A stretch of 64,000 nucleotides of DNA. Source: Eonycteris spelaea. Taxonomy: Eukaryota; Chordata; Mammalia; Chiroptera; Pteropodidae. The first letter of the stretch is position 1. Each line of letters begins with the position of its first letter. Where the stretch lies: NCBI GenBank assembly GCA_003508835.1, contig PUFA01000170.1, positions 2,604,001 to 2,668,000 on the forward strand, read 5' to 3'. Positions 23,009 to 34,939 of this stretch are shown here, piece by piece. The notes under the pieces are model-generated. The model had not been told where the DNA came from. It saw only the letters and a program-made list of their open reading frames with translations, and did not search any database. The position numbers were made by a program, and so were the translations under genes.

Positions 23009-24825
23009 TTGTTAATGCCATGACTAGTTTACTAATAAATATCAGGCAGGATCATAATTTTATCACTCACCTCAAATTACATGAAAATAGAATCCAAAAC
23101 AAGATCTGTTTCCTTGGATCAAAAATGGCTTGTTGTACATTATAAATGACTATCCCTATTGTTTTTGTCATGATTCATGAAACTATGAGGTTGACATTTT
23201 AGTGCAAAGATTTCCATAAAACACTAATAAAGTAGGAAAACTAATTGCAAAGTACTTGAGATGACAATAAAGCAAGATATTCAAATAATTCTAATTCTTT
23301 TCTACTCCTTATACTATTTTCAATGCTTTAAAAAAATCTGTAAATACAATCAGAAATATTTTTAATAGCTAACTTAATTGTGATTGTTATAAATCAAAGG
23401 TAGGCCATGACAAAACAACTATCACATAATAAATGTTTGCTTTCACATCTCTTAGAGAAACATAACCACATAGAAAATGTCCAGCCTTGTGACTCATTAT
23501 CTTAACCTAATATAGAAACAATTATAACCTATAAAGAGTTATCATTTATATCCTTTTAAAATTATGATCTATTTTTCTGAAACAATAAAGTTTGAAATTA
23601 CACTCTGATTTGTTAACTTTTTATCTAGTTTATATTAGTTTCTTAATCTTTAAAAAAGAATCCCACATATTTCACAAGCATGTCATATACATTCATTAAA
23701 TTTATTTAGATACATTTAAAATGTAAAATATTTAAAATAATTTTTACTAATTATATTTACTTATTTGGGAAAAAACAAAAATTGAGACCTGTTGTGTACA
23801 GGAAGCTACTACTTATTTTAATCAAAAGATAAAAATCCATTTTAATTTAAAAGATTCTGAAATGATTTCTGAAAATGGTATTTGGTACATGGAGATTACT
23901 GCATTTTCCTCTTTAACTTTCTATGTTGTTTATCAGCAGAAAGAATATTTATGGTAAAAATCTGTTTACAGAAATTTGTTTTAAAATAATTAGCTTCATT
24001 TTGATATCTTTCCATTTTTTTTATAGGAGGGATATATTTACATGAATTTGGTATTTTACATTTTTTTAACACAAAATTACACTAATTCAACTATAAAGTT
24101 TATGTTCAGAGAAGACATTTTCTTTATTTTATTTTTATTTTGTTATTTACATAATTTGCTTTCTATGACCAGACTGTTATGGCTATAAAATTAGTTTGGA
24201 AAAAATACATCAATCTTTAATATTTAAGTTACCTCTAGTAGCATTTTTTTGGAACTATTTACATTATCATCAAAGGTTATACATACATATCTATATTTGG
24301 TTTGCATTGATTTGTGAGGATTATTGTGTTTCCTTTATGTCTTTATTATGATTATTATATTTTCTCCCAAGGTATCTAATTTTAACCAAAAAAGTAATCT
24401 GTCCATGTGAATTTCTTGGGATGGCAAATTTAAAATTTCATCACAAATAGAGGTAGATGGAAGTATACCTACTTAGCTTTTAATATGGACTCGATTTCTG
24501 TGAATTTCTTGGTCACTTATCCCCTTCATTTCTTTTTGGAAGTGGCCACTTTGTCATATGTTTTAACTGTAGGTGGATGAAAAACTCTAAAAGTGCCCAC
24601 CATCAGCATAAAGTGAGGCATTTTGAGCTCCACTGTGCAAAATGAAAATGTAATAGTCACTGCAAAGAAGACTTAGAGTTCTATTATCCTGTCATTTATT
24701 CTTAAAACCACTTCGATTTCTGAAGTAGGTTAAACAAAGGAAATTTGGAATGATGTCTTTTTAAAAGTTTGCAAAATTGGAATTCTGAGGCTTAAAGATC
24801 ACTGAATACCTTCAGCCGTGTTCCA
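22357..24825. other. Very AT-rich non-coding DNA
   Basis: No gene or interspersed repeat was recognised. It contains the (AT)n tract at 22957-23006. The 60-codon frame at 22511 has no supporting features. Confidence 0.45.
22957..23006. repeat. (AT)n dinucleotide microsatellite, 50 bp
   Basis: Twenty-five uninterrupted AT units. Such tracts can extrude cruciforms and are length-unstable. Confidence 0.97.
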
Positions 24826-24829
24826 GGCA

Positions 24830-25260
24830 ATACATGTATGGAGGATAATTTGTGATGCAGTAAGCCATCAGTGTTAAGATATGTAAGCATTAATAAAAGG
24901 AGGCTGATTTTGTCATTTCACTAATATCACAGCCTTCAAGAAAACAGTTTAGCAAGCACCCTGTAACTAATTTCCCAATTCTGGAAAACAGTGCAGTTCT
25001 GCCTCTGGCCCTGAATTTGGATTTCCTATTGAAATTGAAACTAGGTTTATGCTGTCCTGAAGCGTCAGGAACAAAATAAATAGGTTGTGAATAAGGAAGC
25101 CATATTTTGCACTCACTCCTAAATCCTGTAATGGCTGTTGTGGTGATTTATAATGGAACCTCAAGGGCTGTGTGCTCCCTTCACCCTCAGTCCTGGTGGA
25201 TTCTGGGACCACCTTCAGGGAGAAAGACTCCACCTTTGAATTGGTGATAGAATTGTTTAC
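24830..25260. promoter_or_regulatory. Candidate conserved non-coding island
   Basis: A repeat-free stretch of higher GC than either flank. The open frame on the minus strand (24967-25272) has no domain, no Kozak support and no splice context that I can defend. Regulatory function is only a guess from composition. Confidence 0.25.
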
Positions 25261-25779
25261 AAAGGTTAGCACTGGAAGAGAATTCGGTGGTCGTTTGGTA
25301 CAATCCCTTTTATTTTAAACATGAGAAACTGAGCTTTAGTGATACTAAAGCTTTCACTCTGAATATGATGGCATTTTCTGGAGTAAAAGTTGCTGGTAGC
25401 AATGACTTTAAAGTCACAATTAGTTCAGCACACATGTGGTTTGACCAATTGAGTATTTGTCATGATCATCACTATTATCATTGCAAAATGATTATTATTA
25501 CAAAAATATTTCTGCCTCGCAGACAGTTTACCCCTAATTTTCTCATTATTTACTGAATCACTAAATAATCTTAGGAAACATTTAATTTAGAAACTATTTT
25601 TAACACCTTTATTTGAAGTAAAAATATTGTTCAAACATAACGTAACCAACAAATATTCTTTTCTCCTTTATGAAACATAGAGGCTGGAAGGACAACTGTA
25701 TGTCCAGTATTACTGCCAGTGACCACATTACATAAAAATAATTGATTTCACACTCAATGCATACTCTCATTGTTATTCA

Positions 25780-26110
25780 CATGATGGCATAATCTCCTCC
25801 TTTTCTGTGTAAATCTGATTAAGGGGCTGCTCTGGCTGTCATTTTGCACACACACTTCCATTCTATTTCAACAACAATCCTATTTACACATGGACCTCAG
25901 CATTGAACATTGAAAATACCTAACCATTACTGAATATTGAATCATTTCTCTCTACATAAAATTGCAAATGTGGTCTGAGAGCCAATTTCCAGATTACCTT
26001 GGTTGAGTAGCACTAATTAACTTCTAAACTGGGTGCAGCCAGTCTGCCAAAGCAATGCTGGATTCTTCCGATGTCAGGTGAGCTCTGCCCCACCCACGAT
26101 TGTCTCATAC
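25780..26110. promoter_or_regulatory. Candidate conserved non-coding island
   Basis: A repeat-free stretch with moderate GC, containing a homeodomain-like CTAATTAAC at about 26013 and an ATTATTCATGCTTA/TAATTATTAAC cluster just downstream (26126-26154). No coding potential was found. Confidence 0.3.
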
Positions 26111-26189
26111 TGTAGAATACTGTAACATTATTCATGCTTATAGTAATTATTAACTATAAAATAATGTGAATTATAAATAATAAAATTAG

Positions 26190-26425
26190 TAGTTACAATT
26201 TATTTGAATGCCTAACATGTGGCAGGCATTGTATACACTATTATCTCCTTTCATATACTTCTGAAAATGATCTTATGTGTCTCAGGTATTATTATTGACA
26301 TTTTATAAATAAAAAAAACTGAGTTTCATAGGATTGTCACATACCCAAAGTCACACAGCTAATAAGTACAAGAGCTTAAGGTTATTTTGTATTAAAGCTC
26401 TTGTTCAGTTCTCCCCACTACATGG
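26190..26425 (-). mobile_element. MIR SINE
   Basis: The reverse-complement MIR is readable from 'GCCTAACATGTGGCAGGCATTGT' through 'TATTATTATTGACATTTTATAAAT' and 'AACTGAGTTTCATAG' to 'CCCAAAGTCACACAGCTAATAAGTA'. These are the 3' tail, core and tRNA-proximal parts in the expected order. Confidence 0.8.
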
Positions 26426-26469
26426 CCATTTCCGTGTCATTAAAACAACCAGCAGAGATAAGTGATGCC

Positions 26470-26620
26470 TGAAAGATGATCAGTTTGGGAACTAGCAAGA
26501 TTGGGTTCTATTCCTGCTTCTGTCATGAGTGAAATGTGACCTTAGGCCAGCATTTGCATCTCATTTCATTCATCTGCAGATTTAAGTGGCAGACCTAGCT
26601 TTAGCCTTCTGTGATTTTAA
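26470..26620 (+). mobile_element. MIR SINE
   Basis: Plus-strand MIR order is visible: 'TGGGTTCTATTCCTGCTTCTGTCA', then 'GTGACCTTAGGCCAGCATTTGCATCTCA', then 'TCATCTGCAGA', corresponding to the tRNA-like head and core. It lies about 45 bases from the inverted MIR on its left, so the pair could form a loose hairpin in RNA. Confidence 0.65.
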
Positions 26621-26639
26621 GTAATCTCAAAGAGGTCTA

Positions 26640-27785
26640 TTATTTATTTTTTTTTTGAGAAAGAAAATTGAAAAATTTATTCATAGAAATAATACCATTG
26701 AACAATATTTCTCTGGTATTTCCCAGGTTCTCATCTGATTTCATGGCTTCAATCACAGAACAAAATCCTTGTTGATATAAAAGGAAGTTCATATTCTGAC
26801 CAGATCAGTGAAGCACAAAGAAAGATATGAAAATGACTTATTGTGAGTCAGACTCTTAAAAAGTTCATATTTTACATCATGCATTTGTTAGGCTACATAT
26901 ATAAAAAAATTAAACGGATGCTGTGAAGCAAAGTGGGCATATAGTACAAACATAAAGGATATTTACAGTATGTGTGATGAAGCATAAAAATTCATTTATC
27001 TTCCTCAAAAAGCAAAATATTGGATATATTCACATAAAACACCTTAGGCTACATTAAGAAAACTATATTTAAATACTTAAATACATTTACATACTATTCG
27101 TGTAACTATATTGACTTAATCGTAGCAGCTCTAGGGATTCATGATAAGCTGTGAAAATTGTCTATGAAAGATAAGTGAATGACCCTTTAAAATAGGATAA
27201 AAATTAATTTTAGCACACTAGAAATTTTAGACACATATACGTACCATTTGAAACTCTGTGCTTTTGAAATGCGAGCAGTCCCTTATGTACTTCTCATAGT
27301 GATGCATCCATATCACATATACAGTTTCCTAAACATATTGTATTTTTCTTAGAACATCAAACACCATTATGTACTATGTCAATTGCGTAATATTGTGAAA
27401 GAACAAAATATGGTATAGTAAGCTGACATATTTTCCTTCGTCTAAATATTCTTTTGTGTGTAAACTCTTTACAGATTTTTCTCACCATTTTCTCCTTTTC
27501 AAAAATTGACAAAAATGTAAATGATGGAAAAGTGAAAAGAACTATCATTTCTTTCAGCAGGATTACTTGGGTTTTCATATTCCTATTGCATGAATATTGA
27601 CATGATTTCACACTTTTTGTGCTAGATATAAATAATTGTTCCACACAATTTGTAAGCATCTAAGACACCTTCTTAGAATACATGATTTTTCACACACACA
27701 AAAATATGTCATTTAAGGCAATTTTGATCCAGTAGGAATTTTGGTAAAAAAAAAAAAAAAAGTACAGTTTAGTTCGATTTCATCT
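26640..27785. other. AT-rich non-coding DNA
   Basis: No gene or transposon was recognised. An A16 run lies at 27746-27761. The 100-codon minus-strand frame (27357-27659) shows no domain and no start support. Confidence 0.4.
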
Positions 27786-27789
27786 ATTT

Positions 27790-28125
27790 ATGTATTTGAC
27801 ATGTATTTACTGAGTTCCTACTATGTGCCAGACACTATGCAAGGCGCTGGATGTATATTGCTAAAAATTACAAAGTTGATACCTACACGAAGCTTCCACC
27901 ATGATAAAAGAGATCAATAAACAAACCAACAGACAGAAAAAATAATTACAAATTGTGAAAACTTCCACCGAAGAAGTTAGTACTGTGAGGAGATAGAGAT
28001 TAAGCGGAAGAGGCCAATTTAGATTAGGAGGAATGAGGATATTCCTGGGACCTCGAAAGACAAAAATGAAACCGACCTATGATGGAGAGCATTCTGAGCC
28101 AAGGCAATAATAAATGCAGAGACAT
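27790..28125 (-). mobile_element. L2 LINE 3'-end fragment
   Basis: The reverse-complement L2 end is clear: 'ATGTATTTACTGAGTTCCTACTATGTGCCAGACACTATGCAAGGCGCTGG'. It is followed further right by the typical 'GGAAGAGGCCAATTTAGA' and 'GAGAGCATTCTGAGCCAAGGCAATAATAAATGCA' segments in L2 order. Confidence 0.8.
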
Positions 28126-31100
28126 TGAAACGTATCGAAACATTTTAGGAATACATTCTCTGTGTTATCCTACAGTTCATTAGTTAGCATGATTCTTGGA
28201 AAAATTCTAGCTCTCTGCACAAAGATTTGTTGAAGAGAGAGACATTTTTGAAAAGTTATAGTAACTTGGAAAAATACATTACTCCTGAGAAACAGCTTGA
28301 AGAGTGGGAATCAGTGAAGTATTTAATATTAAAATATATACTTTTTTTTACTGGCTAGTATGTGTTTAAGAAACTGATATCTCAGAACAATTATCTCCAC
28401 TTGGATTTTCTGTTTATAATAAGTCTATGAGAAAAAGTAATGTGTTTTATAGAATATGAAATTTATTTTGATACTTTTATGTCCTTAGAGTAGTATCTAC
28501 TTCCTATTTCTTACTTATCATGAATGCACTTGATTTCTGAAGTATATGTAATATTTCGGGGAAGACAGAAAAAACTAAAAATTGTCAAAAACACCTAAAA
28601 ATATTTTTGTGAACTCATCATTTCAGAAAAAATACACAGATTATCTCAAAAATTGATTTACTAAAGTATCCTGTTATTAGATTATACATGCATGCTAGTT
28701 ATAAGGTATTTTATTTTGTTTTGAAATATTTACATTGCCCCACCAAAATAAATTTAAAAATATTTTGTAAAACTATTAGAGACGTTTTTATGAAAATACA
28801 TTTTTATCAATTTTAATAAAAATTATGATAATAATGGCATAACATAGCTTCATAATGCCACACCCAGGAAATAAAAAGGGAAAATCAATTAAATCGTTTT
28901 TTTGTATATAATATAAGAACTTGCCTTTTTTGACTGTTCCGATTTTTTTTTCAATCCAAATGTTCTTAATCGACTGGTACAAAGGGAAAAGAATTAAATA
29001 CAAAACTGGGTTAGTTCACTAACTGCATTTCTCTGCCAGACGATAATGCCATTAGATTTAAAATAAACTATAACTAGTATGTTTTATGAAGCTTTATCTA
29101 GAACTTGGAGTAGGCACCGCTCAGTTTTCAGATTATTTCCAACAATTCTAATTCTCAGTTAAGTATAATTCTAAAACAAATATATAAGTTAAATGTCATT
29201 TTTAATTTTGAAGTCAATTTATAGCTTGATAGAGAGCTAGCGCATCTCTTCTGAGATAAAAGTAACAGAATCCGAATTCACTTTTAAAAAAGTAAATTCT
29301 AGAGCAAGCATTTTGGAAAATTTGGAGATGTCAAGAATTCCTCAGAAGTTCATAAAATAAGACATGAGATAATTTAATCTAGAGGCTAAAATTTGAAAGT
29401 CAAAGCTAAATTCTCATCCATTATCAACGTTATAAAATAAAGTTTTATCCAAAATATGAATGGACACCAGGTAAGACTCATGAACATCTTTTTATTTTTA
29501 CATAATATTAAGAAAGAGGAACTAATTATACAGAAACATTTTACAATGCATCACACAGATGAAGTAAATTGAAAATTATGTTTCAGTTTCAGTTTGTTGT
29601 TATTAAGGTTTTAAGCCAGCTAGAAGTACTTCCACTTATACAACATTTGATGTCAGTGAACACACTTCAGCAAATCTTGTGTGAAAAATAAAATAAAACA
29701 GATATTTTGCACAGTTGATGATTCAGGAAAACATGAAGATATATTAATCTGGACTCCACCTGGCAGAGTTAGGGGGTCTTTCTGCAGTTTTATACTCCTT
29801 TATGAATACCTTATGGTACCTATCACATATTGTCAGTATTGGCTCAAAAACCTTTGTCCTTCCCCTTAAGAGTACCCTGAATACATAATGGTCCCCTCCA
29901 CATTTTCTGTTATCTCTTCTGAATCTCTGGTAGCTCAATAACTATGAAAGGAAAAGATAATTGAATGAATAAGAAAAAATGGAAAATGTAACCAAGATAA
30001 AATTAAAATCAGCTAAACATAAAATAGGAGTTGGTTATAGAGAAAGGAAAAAATAAAACAACAACAACAATTTACCCTATTTACAAAACTATGAAGAAAT
30101 GCTGAATGATAAATTAAGAAACTATAAATTTTTGGTGTTCCAAAATTAAAATTTTGGTAGGGAGGGACAAACAGAGGTTGATAAACCTTGATCTTCTTTA
30201 AGTATGTTTATATTTATGTAATGATATACATCACAAGTTCTTCACGTCTTTGTACTCTTTCCTCATATAACCTTGTCGAGGTATCATCATCATCTGATTC
30301 AATTTCCATTGACTGATCTTTATAGTTTGGTTGGTTTGTCTCATTGTTCTGCAGAAATTTAATTTCATATGCTTACTTATTTCAATAGCTGTCCTTCAAG
30401 AAACAAAGATAGTCTATATGTAAGGATGCCGCTTCCACTAAAATGTCATCTTACTAGTATAGAAGAGTAAAAATAGAAACAACTTTAGATAACTAACACT
30501 ATAAGAGTATCCATCTGCTTCTCAGAAAAATAGGAATGTGTTTTCTTATTTCTTTCTTTAAACTAATATAAAGGACTTTATTCCTAAAATCTAAGATTAT
30601 ATTTCTCCAAATAAAATTTCTGATATTTTATGACCAAATATTAGCTTGTGAACACCCTGGATGAACTTTAAATAACCCATCAAATATTGTTGGTGAATAC
30701 TACATAGAATGATCTAGCAGCCATCTGGAGACCCGTTGGACGATCATGCTACCATTTTCCAGACTGAGAAAGCAATAAAAATGAGGAAAATGGAAAAAGT
30801 ACCACACCAGATGGTATTTCAGCTGAACTGTACAAGTGTGGGTACACAGCAAATAGTGAATACTTTCACCACTTGTTTAAAACCATATGGACACAGACGC
30901 AGATATTTGAGGGATACCTATTTCTTAAGAGAAAATGAGGATAAATAGGGTACTAAAAGCTAGTATACTAACAAAGGAAATCGCAACTTAAATTTTGCTA
31001 AATTCTCTGTTATCTAAATAATTTACTTTGGGATATTAGCAGGACAATGTCTTAGAACTTCAACAATATTAATGAAATAATAGAATAAAATAATAATATC

Positions 31101-31450
31101 TTGAAATACACTGAGTTAATATCAACTGAATTTATTTTCTTTAGATCAAAGTTAATAAAATCCTACAACTTTATACTGCTTGAGGTCATAGTTGTTTTTT
31201 AAAATGTCGATGGAATAAAAACAACTTACAACAAAAGATAATTGAGCTAATATTTATGATTTATTTGGATTAGAGTATTCGATTACACACACTTAATGCC
31301 TATCATTGAGAAAAATTCTAATCTAATAGAAGCCTATAGTGAAGCTTTTGTTTGTTGGTCTACATAAAATATAGCATATGATTTATTTGCTACTAATTAC
31401 AAAATATCTTGAGCAATAGCAGATAAGCAAGGATTATATTCTTGCATGGT
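28126..31450. other. AT-rich non-coding DNA
   Basis: No recognised gene or transposon. The stretches 29680-29940 and 30700-30940 have somewhat higher GC and could be regulatory. The 70-codon frame at 30736 has no recognisable domain. Confidence 0.35.
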
Positions 31451-31454
31451 TTTG

Positions 31455-31568
31455 ACCTCTGAAACATATATCGGCACCGAGTTCACTAATTGTGTTCACT
31501 AATTGTGCACAAGTACAAATACTGAAAAGCTCAGCCAAAAAAAAAAAAAAAAAAAAAAAACCTCTGAA
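31455..31568 (+). mobile_element. Tiny poly(A)-tailed insertion with flanking 8-9 bp repeat
   Basis: ACCTCTGAA occurs at 31455-31463 and again at 31560-31568, the latter directly after an A24 tail (31537-31560; the first A may belong to the tail). The body of 73 bases includes a perfect tandem 13-mer, GTTCACTAATTGT (31481-31493 and 31494-31506). The arrangement is that of a target-primed retroposed fragment. The body matches no small RNA or SINE head I recognise. An uncut poly(A) tract of this length suggests it is younger than most repeats here. Confidence 0.5.
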
Positions 31569-32115
31569 GGATAAAGTAAAAAAATGTATGCATAAAGAGA
31601 ACATATAGGAACATGTTTTGATTTTTTTCCTTATCAATGTTAGTTACTTTTTCCTACTAAGAATTTTGTTATAAAGCTACTTGGAATGCTTACTATAAAT
31701 GATACATAAATAGAAATAACTCCAATGATAATTGAACCAATGAACTGTTTAAACCCATTCTGACTATTACAGAATATTTTAGCATGCAATGCTATACTTA
31801 CCTCATTTACATTATGTAGAATACAAGTTACAAGAAATAGGAGGCTTATAGAGATAGTTTTAGAAATTCTGTTTTAGAAACATATATAAATGGTAATTCA
31901 AATGCTAGGCAAACAACCGAAGTTACATGCTTAAGTTTGCAGGAAGAAAGAAGTCAGAAAGATGTTCTCCCACAGTCATATTGTGAACATCTGTTAAAAC
32001 TAACAACCCCTGAATGAACTGTAAGTAAAAATTTCAAACCCCACAGTCTTAAATTTTACTAATTTATTTTGAAACTAAAACCAACTCACTTTTAATGAAA
32101 TTATCATTATATCAA
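31569..32115. other. AT-rich non-coding DNA
   Basis: Nothing specific recognised. Confidence 0.4.
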
Positions 32116-32117
32116 AA

Positions 32118-32345
32118 ATGTATGGAGCATTTTCTATGTGCCAGGCACAGTGCTTAGTTTAAGTGGATTATTTTATTTCTCATAATCGTCCTGTGAAATA
32201 GAGATTAAGATTTCTTTATTTTATGGATAAAAAAAATAGGCACAAAGGGTTAAGCAATTTGCCCAAGAGAAAATGTCAGAGCAGGACTTTAAAAAAGCAA
32301 TGCAACCGAAGAGCCTTTTTTGAACTTCATCACCATGCTATGCTT
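32118..32345 (-). mobile_element. MIR SINE
   Basis: The reverse-complement MIR reads 'TTTTCTATGTGCCAGGCACAGTGCTTAG', then 'TTTATTTTATGGATAAAAAAAATAGGCACAAAGGGTTAAGCAATTTGCCCAAG', then 'CAGAGCAGGACTTTA'. The order and motifs are right for a nearly complete copy. Confidence 0.85.
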
Positions 32346-33890
32346 CTTTTAGAACAATCTACCTAAAACATTCTAGTGCTTGTTATTTTTAGAAATGAAA
32401 AAACTCATACGATTTAAAAGGATTCATATCTCTATTTGGTAACTATGTAAGATTTAGTTGCTTCCAGATGAAATTTGATACAACTGATTTTTTCCCCCTC
32501 AGAATTGGTAAAAATTAATATGCCAAGAATTCTTGATATATGTAAATCATTTTGCCAATTTGGTGAGCATTAAATTCAGTTATTTTTACTTATTAAATGA
32601 TAAATACACTCCTAAAGTATTTTACCCTTCACATGTAGTCTTTCTTTGTACGAAGTATTTGTAATGCCTATGTTTATATGAATAACTCATATTAAAGATC
32701 TAGAAAACTTACTTCAAGCATCAGAGTCTGCTGAAGTCACGAAAATTAATCAAAATATTGGCAATCATGAATATGTAAAAATTAAGACTTGGCTGCCCTA
32801 AGTTTAAATAGGTGAAATCACTTATTCAAATATGACCTGCAGAGCTAAATCTCTGCTATGAATGCAAAAGGCAGATATGAATTAGATTTAGTAAAATTAA
32901 TATTTTTATGCTAATGAGATATTATAATGATGAACTGAACAATCAACCTCTAAGTTATCACCATGAAGGAATATAATTTTTTTTCACTTGTAGAGTCTAT
33001 CTTAAGCTGAAAAACTGAAAAAGAGAAAATCACTTTTGTGTCATATCTAAATATTTTCTATGGAGATGTCAGAGGTCTGATACAGTCTGCTTCTCAACTT
33101 GTTACTGTGCATCTGCTGTTGTCATTCATGAAGGCAATTAAAACGAGTGTTAGACCTGATTCCTACCTCATAACCTCATAGCCAATTCCTTCTCAGCACA
33201 TAAAGTTATGTAATACGTGTGTTTAGGATTCCTCCTCCCTCTTCCCCTTCCCCTTCTTCCTCCTCTTCCCCTCCTTCTCCCCCTATGTCGTCTGTCTGTC
33301 TGTCTGTCTGTCTCTCTCAGAACCCATATTATGCATGGAAAAATATTCCCCAAGATCACATAGGTCAAATAATTCTTACATGTTCCATGTGTGTTGTAAG
33401 TAACAGTCCAATTTAACAACCTATGAAAACCAAAAGATTACTTTCCTGTGCAGATTTTTTCTTCTGTTGCTCTGCTGTAAGGTTTATAAAATTAGCCTGT
33501 TGGTAAAGTAGATAATATACTCAAATTATTCTTGACACCTATTTCCTTTAATGATTAACAAATAAATGTCTTTGTGATGCTTAACTTCTCTGTCAGGTGA
33601 TAAATATTTGCTGTTTACATTACTTATAAAGAATATGAATACACACAGCCAACACTGCCTGGCTTTGTGTAGTTATATTTTAAAAAATTCTGAAATATAT
33701 CTTCACATTTGAAGAATTTCTCAAATTTTTATGATTACATAATTCCCAGTTTCAGTAATTTAAGTTCAACAAATATGTCTAGTTTTTAAACAAACTTTCC
33801 CTCATTCTTCTATATTGTTGATTTATAGTAAATGACCAGTTACTTCTAATAATGGAACTTAATATTTTTAAAACAAATAGAAAACAGTTT
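32346..33890. other. AT-rich non-coding DNA with pyrimidine tract
   Basis: No gene was recognised. A strongly C/T-biased tract lies at 33226-33313. Otherwise unremarkable. Confidence 0.4.
33226..33313. repeat. CCTCTT-rich pyrimidine tract plus (CTGT)n microsatellite
   Basis: A run of CCTCCT/CTTCCCC units is followed by about six TGTC/CTGT repeats at 33288-33313. Near-pure pyrimidine on this strand makes it triplex-prone. The Arg/Gly and Ser/Pro-rich frames on the two strands are artefacts of this repeat. Confidence 0.9.
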
Positions 33891-33899
33891 TTGAGTATT

Positions 33900-34890
33900 T
33901 TTAAACAAACTACAGATTTTTAAATTATATATGTGTACATGTATTATTTTTAAAAATTGTGGTAGGAACACTGAGCATGAGATCTGTGTTCTTAACAGAT
34001 TTGTAAATATACAGTATAATAGTGTTAATTATAGACACAATGTTGTACAGAAAATTGCTGGAACTTATTCATCTTGTATATCTGAAACTTTATACCCATT
34101 GATTAGTCCCTGGCAACTACCATTCTACTCTCTGCTTCTATGAGTCTATTGTAGATAACTCATACAAGTGGAATCATGCAGCCCTTGTCCTTCTGTGACT
34201 GGCTTATTTCTTAGCATGATGTCCTCTAGGTTTATCTATGTTGTTGCATATTGCAGAGTTTCCTTCTTTTTAACAACTGAATAATATTCCATTATATATG
34301 TTTATCATTTTCTTTATTCATTTATTCATCGATGGACATTTAGGTGTTTCCATGTGTTGGCTTATGAATGGTGCTGCAATGAACATGAGAGTCTTAATAA
34401 ACCTTCAAGATCCTAATTTCAATTCTTTTGAATAAATACCTAGAAGTAGGATGTCTGGGTCATAGAGTAGCTCTGTTTTTAATTTTTTGACACAGTTCTG
34501 TACTGTTTTTCATAGCAGTTGTACCATTTCCTACAAACAGTATCTCGGAGTTCCAATTTCTTCAAAACTCACCTTTTGTTTTTTTGATAACAGCCTTCTA
34601 TCAGGTGTGGAGTGATAGCTTAGTGTAGTTTTGAATTGCATTTTCCAGATAATTACTGATGTTGAGCATCTTTTCATATACCTATTTATCATTTATATGT
34701 TTTCTTTGGAAAATGTTTTTCAAGTCCTTGACACTTTTTAAAAATCAGATTATTAGATTTTTTTTTGCTATGGAATTGTAGGAATTTATTATATTTTGGA
34801 AATTTGCCCCTTATCAGATATATGGCTTGCAAATATTTTCCCCCATTCCATAGGTTTCTTGCTCCTTCTGTGATTGTTGTTCCTGAAGAC
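33900..34890 (-). mobile_element. L1 LINE 3' part (minus strand), half of a twin-primed L1
   Basis: The complement strand carries the C-terminal end of L1 ORF2 and the 3' UTR. The segment next to 34890 corresponds to the ORF2 stretch '..GAAAATATTTGCAAGCC..' and 'TCTGATAAGGGGCAAAT'. Further left are the stretches for 'GCTGCAATGAACAT' and 'ATGGAATATTATTCAGTTG', then the 3' UTR near 33.9-34.1 kb. ORF2 is shredded by stops and indels. The order along the minus strand is normal. It joins an oppositely oriented piece of the same element at 34940, across a CA microsatellite. Confidence 0.85.
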
Positions 34891-34891
34891 T

Positions 34892-34893
<2 letters not shown>

Positions 34894-34930
<37 letters not shown>

Positions 34931-34938
34931 CACACACA
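34894..34938. repeat. (CA)n microsatellite at the L1 inversion junction
   Basis: About 20 CA units, with two TCA interruptions near 34923-34931. It sits exactly between the minus-strand and plus-strand L1 pieces. Confidence 0.95.
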
Positions 34939-34939
34939 T

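Noticed and set aside
27746..27761. A16 tract as a retroposon tail
   Set aside because: No repeat of the bases after the tract (GTACAGTT) was found upstream.
30736..30948. 70-codon frame that looked like a retrocopy
   Set aside because: No poly(A) tail, no flanking repeat, no family recognised.
33168..33419. Arg/Gly-rich minus-strand frame and Ser/Pro-rich plus-strand frame
   Set aside because: Translation of the CCT/CTT repeat; no unique sequence outside it.
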